Of a stretch of DNA of 64,000 bases, positions 35,307-44,092 are shown one piece after another. How positions within the stretch are numbered: position 1 is the stretch's first letter; each line of letters begins with the position of its first letter. Source of the stretch: DAOUTW01 sp964523575 (GTDB taxonomy: Bacteria; Zixibacteria; MSB-5A5; GN15; JAAZOE01). The notes beneath the pieces were generated by a model. It was given only the letters and a program-made list of their open reading frames with translations, made no database searches and was not told where the DNA came from. The position numbers were made by a program, and so were the translations under genes. The stretch covers positions 60,657 through 124,656 of the forward strand of contig CAZGAV010000001.1 in NCBI GenBank assembly GCA_964523575.1. Direction: 5' to 3'.

Positions 35307-35862
35307 AATTAGGATCACCGGCTTCGGCGGCCAGGGAGTTATCCTGTGCGGCTATATCATCGGTAAAGCCGCCTCCATTTTCAACGATCAGCATGCCACT
35401 CTGACGCAAAGTTTCGGGCCGGAGGCGCGCGGCAGCGCCTGTAGCGCGCAGGTGGTCGTTTCCGACGAACGCGTCCTCTATCCTTACGTGACGGCGCCTG
35501 ACGTCATGGTCGCCATGTCGCATGACGGCTACATGACCCACAAGGATAAAATGGCCGAGGCGGCCATCATCGTTTACGAAAAAGATCTGGTCAAGCTGGA
35601 TAAACCGGGGCCGAAGGTGAAGGCCTACGGCGTTCCCGCGACCCGGTTCGCCGAAGAGCTGGGACGAAAAATCGTCCTCAATATCGTCATGCTCGGATTT
35701 TTCGCCGGTGTGACCGACATCGTGCCCGTCGAGGCTCTGCGGAAAGCGGTCGAAACATCGGTACCCGAGGGAACGCAGGCGCTGAATCTCAAGGCCTTCG
35801 ACAAGGGCTACGAATACGCGCAGAGTGAAGTGAAACAGAAAACCAAAGCCGGAGTAGCATAA
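35293..35862 (+). CDS. korC: 2-oxoacid:ferredoxin oxidoreductase gamma subunit
   Basis: This is the 189-residue gamma domain subunit of the Kor complex. It starts with the usual RITGFGGQGVILCGYIIGKA motif and has SFGPEARGSACSAQVVVSDE, both signatures of the family. I chose ATG 35293 because GGAGG lies 5 nt upstream, overlapping the end of korB. In-frame ATGs at 35281 and 35290 are less well placed. It is followed after 38 nt by the first hdrA. Confidence 0.93.
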   Translation: MATTEIRITGFGGQGVILCGYIIGKAASIFNDQHATLTQSFGPEARGSACSAQVVVSDERVLYPYVTAPDVMVAMSHDGYMTHKDKMAEAAIIVYEKDLVKLDKPGPKVKAYGVPATRFAEELGRKIVLNIVMLGFFAGVTDIVPVEALRKAVETSVPEGTQALNLKAFDKGYEYAQSEVKQKTKAGVA

Positions 35863-35900
35863 ATATATTTCACGAGAGTAGGCAACCGGAGGTAAGCGAA

Positions 35901-38900
35901 ATGGCCCCGCAAATGCGGAAGGACAAAGGAGTCCTGGTGCTGGGTGGAGGTATCGCCGGTATTCAGGCGGCGCTCGACCTGGCCTCGTCGCGGGTCAAGG
36001 TCTATCTGGTGGAAAAATCGCCGTCACTCGGCGGCCGCATGGCTCAGCTGGATAAGACCTTCCCGACCATGGATTGCGCCATATGAATCCTGGGACCCCG
36101 GATGATGGATGCCGGTCGGCATCCCAACATTGAAGTCCTGACCAATTCGGAACTGGTTCGGCTCGAGGGCCGGGCCGGCGATTTCCGGGCGACGGTTCAG
36201 CGTCACCCGCGCTATGTCGATCCCGAACGCTGTACCGGGTGCGGCTTGTGCGTCGATGAATGCCCGGTCGTAGTTCCCAACGAATTCGAGGTCGGCATGG
36301 GAGCGCGCAAGGCTATCTATTCACCCTTTGCCCAGGCCGTGCCCAATACGCATATCATCGACCGCGACCACTGTCTCAACGGGCCGTTTCTGGTGTGCAA
36401 TAATTGCGTCAGCGTTTGCGACCGCGACGCCATCATGTTCGACGATACCGGCGGAAAAATCGATCTCGACGTCGGCTCGGTCGTTGTTGCCACCGGATTC
36501 GATGTTTATGATGCCACCGCCATCTCCAGCTACGGTTATACCCTGTTCGACAATGTCCTGACCAACATGGAGATGGAACGCATCCTCAATGCCACCGGTC
36601 CGACTCGCGGGCACATCATCCGACCCTCCGATCACAAAGTCCCCCAAAAAATCGCCTTCATCCAATGCGTCGGATCGCGCGGCGAGGGCAAGGAGAAGGG
36701 ATGCCAGTATTGCTCCCGGTTCTGCTGCATGAACGCCATCAAGGATTGCCTGCTGGTCAAACAGCATGAACCGGATATCGAGGAACTCCAGGTTTACTAC
36801 ATCGACCTGCGGGCCGCCGGGAAAGGCTTCGAAGAATTTTATCAGCGGACGTTGAAAATGCCGGAGTTGAAATATATCCGGAGCCGTCCGTCGAAAATCA
36901 TAGAAGACCCCGTTACCAAAGATCTGACTATCTTCACTGAAGACGGCGAAACGGGCAAAGTCAGCCGCACCCGAGTCAACATGGTGGTGTTGTCCACCGG
37001 AGCCGTTGCGGCCGCCACCAATCGATCGCTGGCTGAAATTCTGGGTCTGGAACTCGATGAAAACGCCTTCTTCAACATTGACGGCAAAATGGGATCGCCT
37101 CTGCATACCTCGCGGGAGGGCATCTATGTCTGCGGCTGTGCCTCCGGGATCAACGACGTTTCCGACTCGGTGGCTCAGGCATCGGGCGCGGCGGCGGAAG
37201 CCGAAAAATATGTAGCCAAATTTCGAATCGAGGATAAGCCCGCTGAGATCAAACAACTCGACATCTCCGGTCCGCCGAGAATAGGCGTTTTCCTGTGCCA
37301 TTGCGGCATCAATATCGCCGGCGTCCTCGACGTTGACTCTATGGCGGAATACGCCCAGACCATCCCCAACGTCGTTCATGTCGAAAAAAATACTTTCCTA
37401 TGTTCCGATGAGGGACAAAAGCAGATTCAGGCGAAAATTATCGAATACAAGCTCAATCGTGTGGTCGCGGCGGCCTGCACCCCGCGCACCCATGAACCGA
37501 TATTCCGCGAAAGCTGTCAGCAGGTGGGGCTTAATCCCTACCTGTTTGAGATGGTCAATGTGCGGGATCAATGTTCCTGGGTGCATAGCCGGGTGCCGGA
37601 ACTGGCCACTCGCAAGGCTAAGGATTTGATAAAAATGAGCGTTGCCCGCGCCCGGCATCTGAAACCGCTGTATGAGAACAGCCTTCCGGTCGATCAAAGC
37701 GCTCTGGTTATCGGCGGTGGAGTGGCCGGGATGACCGCCGCGCTTCAGCTTGAAGCGCAGGGTATTAAAGTTACCCTGATTGAAAAAGAGGGACGGCTCG
37801 GTGGACGGCTCAATGATCTGACGCGCGTCTATCCGGCCGATCTGGCGGCGCACGAGTTGGCCGTAAATATGCAATCAAAGGTAGAATCGAGCCGGATCGA
37901 AACCATGCTCCTGACCGAGGTGGAAGCCATCACCGGTTTTGTCGGCAATTTTGATGTCGCCACAACCAACGGCCGGATAAAAACCGGGGCGGTCGTGGTC
38001 GCCGTCGGCGCCGATGTTTATCGACCAGCGGGTGAATTCGGATACGGCCGCTTCGGAAACGTCATCACCAACCAGGAACTCGAAAATATTCTTCATTCAA
38101 CTCGCGGATCGCTGGAAATCAAGGGCATGAAACCGAAAACGGTTGTCTTCATTCAATGCGTCGGCTCCCGCGATCCCGAAACCAATCCCGGTTGTTCCCG
38201 CTTCTGTTGTCCGACCACCATCAAGCAGGCCATCCACTTGCGAAAAAAAGGCGTCAACGTGGCCGTGCTCCACCGGGATATGCGGACGGTGGGGGCGCGA
38301 GCCGAGGAGCATTATCGGCATGCCCGCGAAATGGGTGTCAAATTCCTTCGCTATACCCCCGAAAGACGCCCGAAAGTAGTCGGCCGCGAACGTCTCGCCG
38401 AAAGAGTGGAACTGATGGAACTGGCGCTGGAACGCAAACTCGAAATCCCCATCGATTTCCTGGTGCTGGCGGCCGGGATGACGCCCAATGAGGAAAGCAC
38501 CGAGCGCCTCCATGATATCCTTAAAATACCGCGCGGCGCGGACGGCTTCTTTATGGAGCGTCACGCCAAACTGGGCCCGGTGGAAACCACCACCGAAGGA
38601 GTTTTTCTAGCCGGATGCGTCGGCGGCCCGCGCGATATCTCTGATTCCATCGCGCAGGGAGCGGCCGCGGCGGCCAAGGCAGCTGTGATTCTGAGCCGCG
38701 ATACGGTCGCTCTGGAGCCGACGACCTGCGTCGTGGAAGCATCGCTCTGCCGCGCCTGCGGGCAATGCGTGGAAATATGCCAATACCATGCGCCGGAACT
38801 GACTGATATAGCGCCGGGGCGGCAGGCGGCGCGCATCAATCAGGCGTTATGCAAGGGATGCGGCACCTGCGCCAGCTGGTGCCCGACCGGGGCTATCACG

Positions 38901-38966
38901 GCCCAGCATTTCACCGATGATCAAATCGATTCCATGATGGAAGCTTTACTCACGGGTGGAGCATAG
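35901..38966 (+). CDS. hdrA: selenocysteine-containing double HdrA-like flavoprotein
   Basis: Read through an in-frame TGA at 36084-36086 (Sec62), this is a 1021-residue protein. The TGA falls in TMDCAI-U-ILGPRMMDAGRHP, where HdrA proteins have Cys that binds a cluster near the FAD. Order: first FAD domain without the N-terminal cluster domain (LVLGGGIAGIQAALDLA), ferredoxin insert (CTGCGLCVDECP, CLNGPFLVCNNCVSVC), then a complete second HdrA from about residue 450 (IGVFLCHCGINIAG), a second FAD domain (VIGGGVAGMTAALQL) and two C-terminal clusters (CRACGQCVEIC, CKGCGTCASWC). The second FAD domain has no Sec/Cys insert. A GGAGG lies 9 nt before the ATG. The flavin is the likely bifurcation site. 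Confidence 0.9.
36084..36124 (+). promoter_or_regulatory. Sec codon and bacterial SECIS hairpin in the first hdrA
   Basis: TGA at 36084-36086 is followed after 20 nt by a perfect 7-bp stem, GGATGCC (36107-36113) with GGCATCC (36118-36124), closing a GGTC loop. A GGUC apical loop is also found in the E. coli fdhF SECIS bound by SelB. Protein conservation continues in frame across the TGA. Confidence 0.88.
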
Positions 38967-38969
38967 ACG

Positions 38970-39440
38970 ATGGCAACCAGAACAGCGACAACCAAAAAGA
39001 AAAAGGCGGCGGAGACTTTCGTGCCCAATATCGTCGCCTTTGCCTGCAACTGGTGCAGTTATGCCGGAGCCGATACGGCCGGCACCAACCGGGTTCAGTA
39101 TTCGCCGCATTTCAGAGTCATCCGGACGATGTGCTCGGGGCGGGTTACCCCCGGGATGGTGCTTAAGGCGCTCAAGCTGGGCGCCGACGGGGTACTTGTC
39201 TCCGGATGTCATTTCGGCGACTGCCATTACATTTTCGGCAATTACAAAGCGGTCGAGCAGTTCGAAAAGACCAAAGGATTGGTCAAAACCCTCGGCCTGG
39301 ACGAAAACCGCATCCGCCTGGAATGGGTCTCAGCTGCCGAGGGTGACCGCTGGGGAAAAGTCATCGATGAGTTTGTGGCGCAGATAACCGAATTGGGCCC
39401 CAGCCCCTTCAACCATAACCAGAAAGCACGAGAGAAATAA
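38970..39440 (+). CDS. mvhD: MvhD/FlpD-like 2Fe-2S electron transfer protein
   Basis: MvhD-type proteins pass electrons between HdrA and a hydrogenase or formate dehydrogenase. The 156-residue product has the full cysteine set: AFACNWCSYAGAD, RTMCSGRV and VSGCHFGDCHY. None of them is a TGA, unlike the selenocysteine form known in some anaerobes. It starts 3 nt after the hdrA stop. No hydrogenase subunits follow it here, so its electron partner must be encoded elsewhere or be another module of this operon. Confidence 0.92.
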   Translation: MATRTATTKKKKAAETFVPNIVAFACNWCSYAGADTAGTNRVQYSPHFRVIRTMCSGRVTPGMVLKALKLGADGVLVSGCHFGDCHYIFGNYKAVEQFEKTKGLVKTLGLDENRIRLEWVSAAEGDRWGKVIDEFVAQITELGPSPFNHNQKAREK

Positions 39441-39446
39441 CCGCCG

Positions 39447-40586
39447 ATGGAATCCATGATCGAACAACTGAAGAAAAACCGCGCTTTCTTATGTCTGGAA
39501 TGCGGCAAATGCACCGCCGTTTGCCCCATTTCGAGATTCAACCACAGCTATTCGCCCCGGCGACTGGTGGCCGAGGGGCTGTTCTACGGCGGCGGCGACC
39601 TGTTTACCGACAAACTTCTATGGTCGTGTCTGACCTGCGGGTTGTGCTCCCAACGATGCCCGGTCGATGTCAGGTATTCGGAATACATGCGGGATATCCG
39701 GGCCGAGGCCTTCAAACGGGGCGAATGGGGCAACCCCTCACACGGCGGCGCCTTGCATCATATCATGGAAATGACCGCTTCCCCGAGCCTGACCCAAAAT
39801 CGCACCGGATGGATTGACGAAGACCTGAAGACGCAGAAAAAAGGCGACGTCCTGTATTTCGTCGGGTGTCTGCCATATCATCAGGAAATGTTCTGCAAGG
39901 ATTTCGATTTCTCGCCGGTGGATATCGCCCGCGATACTGTCCGGATTTTGAACCATCTTGATATCGAACCGGTCGTCATGGATAATGAGCGCTGTTGCGG
40001 GCATGACCTTTACTGGCTGGGTCAGCTGGAAGAATTCGATCAATTGGGCCGTCTGAATCTGGATGCGATAGAGAAGACGGGAGCCAAAACGGTCGTCACC
40101 GCTTGCCCCGAATGCGCCTATGTCCTCCGGGAACTCTACCACGAGAGAATGAAAACACCCGACCTGAAAGTTCAGCACATCAGCGAGATGGTGGCCGAGA
40201 ATATCGATAAATTCAAATTCAATCATCATCCGGCCTCTATATCATATCAGGATCCCTGCCGTTTGGGGCGGTATATGAACGTATACGACGCCCCGCGTGA
40301 AGCCCTGAAAGCCGTCCCCGGCATTCAACTTCACGAAATGCCGCGCAACCGGAGGGGAGCGATTTGCTGCGGAACCACTAACTGGATGAATTGCGACGCC
40401 ACCTCCAAGCAAATCCAGCGCAGTCGCCTCACCGAGGCCAAGGCCACGGGAGCGCAGACGCTGGTCACTGCCTGCCCCAAATGCCAGATTCACTTCCGCT
40501 GTTCGGAATGCGGGGCGGAAGCCGAGCGGGTTGGCATTCAATTGACCGATTTTGTAAATATCATAGCTTCGGCCCTTCGGGAATGA
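39447..40586 (+). CDS. HdrC-HdrB fusion (HdrD-like) heterodisulfide reductase subunit
   Basis: This 379-residue protein combines an HdrC-like N-terminus with two 4Fe-4S sites (CLECGKCTAVCP, CLTCGLCSQRCP) and an HdrB-like C-terminus with two CCG motifs. The first is VGCLPYHQEMFC with ERCCGHDLYW and TACPECAYV, and the second is YQDPCRLGRY with ICCGTTNWMNC and TACPKCQIHFRC. It is thus a second, fused HdrBC unit next to the split hdrC-hdrB at the operon start. It lies between mvhD (6-nt gap) and the second hdrA (34-nt gap). Confidence 0.92.
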   Translation: MESMIEQLKKNRAFLCLECGKCTAVCPISRFNHSYSPRRLVAEGLFYGGGDLFTDKLLWSCLTCGLCSQRCPVDVRYSEYMRDIRAEAFKRGEWGNPSHGGALHHIMEMTASPSLTQNRTGWIDEDLKTQKKGDVLYFVGCLPYHQEMFCKDFDFSPVDIARDTVRILNHLDIEPVVMDNERCCGHDLYWLGQLEEFDQLGRLNLDAIEKTGAKTVVTACPECAYVLRELYHERMKTPDLKVQHISEMVAENIDKFKFNHHPASISYQDPCRLGRYMNVYDAPREALKAVPGIQLHEMPRNRRGAICCGTTNWMNCDATSKQIQRSRLTEAKATGAQTLVTACPKCQIHFRCSECGAEAERVGIQLTDFVNIIASALRE

Positions 40587-40620
40587 AGCCTGACGATAGA
40601 TAAGGTACTGGAGAATAACC

Positions 40621-43104
40621 ATGGCTGAACCAATGAAAGCGCCCGATCAACTGCGCATCGGCGTCTTTGTCTGCGAATGCGGTCTGAATATCGCCGGGAC
40701 GATCGACTGCGCCGCCGTCAGCGAATACGCCCGGACGCTGGATGACGTCGTCTGCGTCGTCCAGAACAAGTACACCTGCGCCGATCCGGGCCAAAATGAA
40801 ATCAAGAAGGCCATCGCCGAGCACCATCTCAACCGGGTCGTGGTCGCCTCGTGCACGCCCAAAATTCACGAACCCACTTTTCGTGAATGCGTGGCCGACG
40901 CCGGGTTGAACCCCTACCTGTTCGAGATGGTTAACATCCGCGAGCAAGTCAGCTGGGTGCATCAGAACGAGAAAGCGCTGGCCACCGAAAAAGCCAAGGA
41001 CCTTGTTCGCAGCGGCGTCGCCCGGGCCCGCCATCTGGAACCGCAGATCGAAGCCGAGGTGCCGGTAACCCGCGCGGCTCTGGTTATCGGCGGCGGTGTG
41101 GCTGGTATTCAGGCGGCCCTGGACTTGGCCGACGGCGGCCATCAGGTCTATCTGGTGGAGAAAGAACCTTCCATCGGCGGGATTATGGCCGCTCTCGACA
41201 AAACCTACCCGACCATGGACTGCTCCATATGAATACTCGGTCCGAAGATGATGGATGTCGGTCGACATCCCCGGGTAGAGTTGATGACCTTCAGCGAAGT
41301 CGAGTCGGTTTCAGGGTTCGTGGGTAATTTCCACGTCACGGTCCGCCAAAAGGCCCGTTATGTGAATCCCGACGAGTGCACCTCATGCGAGGAATGCGCC
41401 AAAGTCTGCCCCGTGGCCATACCCGATGAGTACCAGCAGGGATTTTCGTCGCGCAAAGCGATCTATATTCCCTTCCCGCAGGCGGTGCCCTCGGCCTATA
41501 TCCTCGATATGGATAATTGCCTCGGCAACAACCCCATTGCCTGCGGCAAATGCTCCGACGTCTGCGAAAAGAAATGCATCGATTATGATGACCAGGACAA
41601 GCTGGTCAATATCGAGGTCGGCGTCATTATCGCCGCCACCGGCATGGACGTTTATGATCCGACCGAGTACGACGAATATGGCTACACCCGCTACGACAAC
41701 GTCATTACAAGCATGGAATTCGAACGTTTGATCTGCGCCGGCGGTCCGACCGCGGGACATTTTATGAGACCCAGCGACCGCGAACGCCCCAAGCGGATCG
41801 GATTTATCCAGTGTGTCGGCTCACGTTCCAAAGACGGGCGGGGCAACCCCTATTGCAGTAATATCTGCTGTATGAATACCGTCAAGGACACCCTCCTGCT
41901 CCGCGATCATTACCCCGACATCGAGGCCAGCGTCTTTTATATGGATATGCGGGCCTTTGGCAAGGGGTTCGAAGACCTGTATATGCGAAGCAAGGCGGAG
42001 GGGGTCAGATATATTCGCGGCATTCCCGGCGAAGTGGTTGAGGAACCCTCGACCCGCAACCTGATTCTGACGGTGGAAAACACCACCACCGGCAAACTCG
42101 AAAATCACGAACTGGAAATGCTGGTACTGTCTCAGGGAGTCATCCCTCGGCGAGACAACGATAAAATCAAGAAACTCCTGACATTATCGAGCACATCCGA
42201 TGGCTTCATCATGGAATCGCATCCCAAACTGAAACCGGTCGATGCCCCGACCAAGGGGATTTTTATCGCCGGTTGTGTGGAATCGCCCAAGGATGTCAAG
42301 GACAGCGTCACTCAGGCCAGCGCCGCCGCGGCCCGCGCCAGCATCCTTCTCAACGCCGGAAAAACCAAAGTCGAGGCCATCACCTCGCAGGTGATTGCCG
42401 AATACTGCAATTTCTGCGGCATCTGCGCCACCGTCTGTCCCTACAATGCCATCGTGCCCTCGGACCGCAAAGCCCAAAAGCCGCCGACGATCATTCAGGC
42501 GGCCTGTGCCGGTTGCGGCGCCTGCGCCGCCGAATGCGCCACCGACGCCATAGTTATGCGCCATTTCCGCGACGAACAGATTCTGGCCCAGATCGACGCT
42601 ATCCTGGCGGTCGAACCCCATAAACATCTGGTAACGTTCGCCTGCAACTGGTGCAGTTACGCCGGCGGCGACAACGCCGGGACGTCGCGCCTCCAATACC
42701 CGACCACCTGCCGTTTAATACGAACCATGTGCTCCGGCCGAGTCGATGAGAAGTTCATTATCCGTGCCTTCAAACAGGGCGCGCCAATGGTGCTGGTGTC
42801 GGGATGCCATTTTTCCGACTGCCATTACATCAATGCCGTGCACTGGACGCAGAAACGTCTGGATCGTATCTGGACCAAGATGGAGAAACTGGGCGTGCGG
42901 CCGGAACGGTTACAACTCGAATGGATTTCGGCGGCCGAAGGACAAAAATTCGCCCGCGTTATGCGCGATTTGGAGGAAATGGTCAAGACCGTCACCGCTG
43001 AGGAAATTGAGCACACTATGAAAGTCATGGCCGAAGAGGAAATTCGAATGGAGGAGAAAAAGGCCAAAGCCCGGCCCCGGCGCGAAGTGGAGGTGGGAGT
43101 CTGA
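40621..43104 (+). CDS. hdrA: selenocysteine-containing HdrA-MvhD fusion
   Basis: This is an 827-residue protein when read through the in-frame TGA at 41230-41232 (Sec204), which sits in TMDCSI-U-ILGPKMMDVGRHP. The order is N-terminal cluster domain (IGVFVCECGLNIAG), FAD domain (VIGGGVAGIQAALDLA), Sec site, ferredoxin insert (CTSCEECAKVCP, CGKCSDVC), C-terminal clusters (CNFCGICATVCP, CAGCGACAAEC), then an MvhD domain from about residue 660 (FACNWCSYAGGD, TMCSGRV, SGCHFSDCHY) and a charged tail. Its stop overlaps the next ATG. Reading it as two ORFs would wrongly suggest a pseudogene. Confidence 0.9.
41230..41270 (+). promoter_or_regulatory. Sec codon and bacterial SECIS hairpin in the second hdrA
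   Basis: TGA at 41230-41232, then 20 nt, then the 7-bp stem GGATGTC (41253-41259) with GACATCC (41264-41270) and loop GGTC. Geometry is identical to the first hdrA. One base pair is changed from C-G to T-A, and the 3' change is a silent Arg codon change (CGG to CGA). Confidence 0.88.
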
Positions 43105-43253
43105 TGCCAGCCAAAGATTGCCTGTTCAAATGTCTTAAATGCGGTCATGAATACGCTGGAAAATTCGACCCGAAAAATGTCACCGAACGATCCTGCCCCA
43201 AATGCCGGTCGAATAGCGTGCGTCGTTTGCCCGAAGCGGCGGCCAAAAAGTGA
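43104..43253 (+). CDS. small zinc-ribbon protein
   Basis: This 49-residue product has its ATG overlapping the stop of the HdrA-MvhD gene by one nucleotide (TGATG), so it is translationally coupled. It carries two cysteine pairs, FKCLKCGHEY and SCPKCRSN, the pattern of a zinc ribbon or rubredoxin-like knuckle, with a basic C-terminus. Small zinc ribbons often accompany iron-sulfur or Hdr gene sets. The role here is unknown. Confidence 0.75.
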   Translation: MPAKDCLFKCLKCGHEYAGKFDPKNVTERSCPKCRSNSVRRLPEAAAKK

Positions 43254-43389
43254 CAACGGCAGGAAAGGAAAGATGTCAATATATCGATACTTTTGGCTCG
43301 ACCGAGGCCGGAAGTGTCATTCAATGATTCCACAGGTCACTCACCGGGTTACGGCCTCGCGATTGATCTGAAACATGGGAGATAATACA

Positions 43390-43842
43390 ATGTCGGAAAC
43401 AGCCCGAATGGTCGATTACTTCTACACTTGTGTAGATGACAGACCCGGGGAGGGATACCGGTTGCTGGCCCGGATGAAAAGACGCGAAGTCAATTTTCTG
43501 GCTTTCAGCGCTTTCCCCAGCGGCCCGGGTCAGGTTCAGCTCAATTTCATCCCCGAAAAAAACGAAGACCTGCAGAATGCGGCCAAGGAACTCAATGTCC
43601 AGCTCATGGGCCCTAAAAAGGCGTTCATGATCCAGGGCGATGACGAAATCGGCGCCCTGGCCGAATCATTCCGCCGCTTCTATGAACGCGATATCAATAT
43701 CCATGCGGCCCATTGCGTTTGCGACAACCGCGGCGGATATGGAATGGTTATCTGGGTCAGCCCTCTGGATTATGCCGAAGCCGCCGAAGCTTTGGGGATT
43801 AATTACAAGTCGGATGTCTCGGAGACGTCGGCCGAATTCTAA
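43390..43842 (+). CDS. small protein with ACT-like sequence, end of the hdr-kor operon
   Basis: The ATG at 43390 (MSETARMVDYFYT) follows GGGAG by 8 nt and gives 150 residues. An earlier ATG at 43375 lacks a ribosome binding site. The sequence DYFYTCVDDRPGEGYRLLARMKRREVNFLAFS, then QVQLNFIPEKNEDLQNAAKE, resembles the beta-alpha-beta layout of ACT domains. The fold call is tentative. It lies 136 nt after the zinc ribbon and may be a ligand-sensing regulator of the pathway. Confidence 0.65.
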   Translation: MSETARMVDYFYTCVDDRPGEGYRLLARMKRREVNFLAFSAFPSGPGQVQLNFIPEKNEDLQNAAKELNVQLMGPKKAFMIQGDDEIGALAESFRRFYERDINIHAAHCVCDNRGGYGMVIWVSPLDYAEAAEALGINYKSDVSETSAEF

Positions 43843-44056
43843 GGTGTCGCACGAACCGGACCGGTCGGCAGGAGATTGTCGTCATGCCGGATTTTGGCCG
43901 TACGGAAGTCCGGTAAACTGTCGAATTCCCGTCCGGGGGCGGGAATTGCTGAGCGCCCGCGTAGTGACTCCGTCGTTTGAGATTAGCTCTTAACGGGGTC
44001 TATGGCCGGTGGGGCAAGGAATTATTAAAAAATGATCATCGCGCGATTTCGGCCCT

Positions 44057-44084
44057 TTGAGATTTCGTCCTTTCCTTTTATATT
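44057..44084 (+). promoter_or_regulatory. promoter giving a very short leader for the 44093 gene
   Basis: TTGAGA (44057-44062), a 16-nt spacer, and TATATT (44079-44084). The ATG at 44093 is 8 nt after the -10 box, so transcription should begin within 0-3 nt of the start codon. No ribosome binding site is visible. Confidence 0.55.
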
Positions 44085-44092
44085 CAAATACT

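Noticed and set aside
36087..36101. Apparent nonsense mutation splitting hdrA into two ORFs
   Set aside because: The frame is the same on both sides, the stop replaces a conserved Cys, and the same thing occurs in the second hdrA with a matching hairpin. Sec recoding explains it better than a pseudogene.
36321..37379. 352-codon minus-strand ORF opposite hdrA
   Set aside because: It is antisense to a conserved flavoprotein region and has no start signal or family pattern.
38970..43104. Possible MvhADG-type hydrogenase cluster
   Set aside because: Only MvhD-like proteins are present. No NiFe large or small subunit motifs occur in the window.
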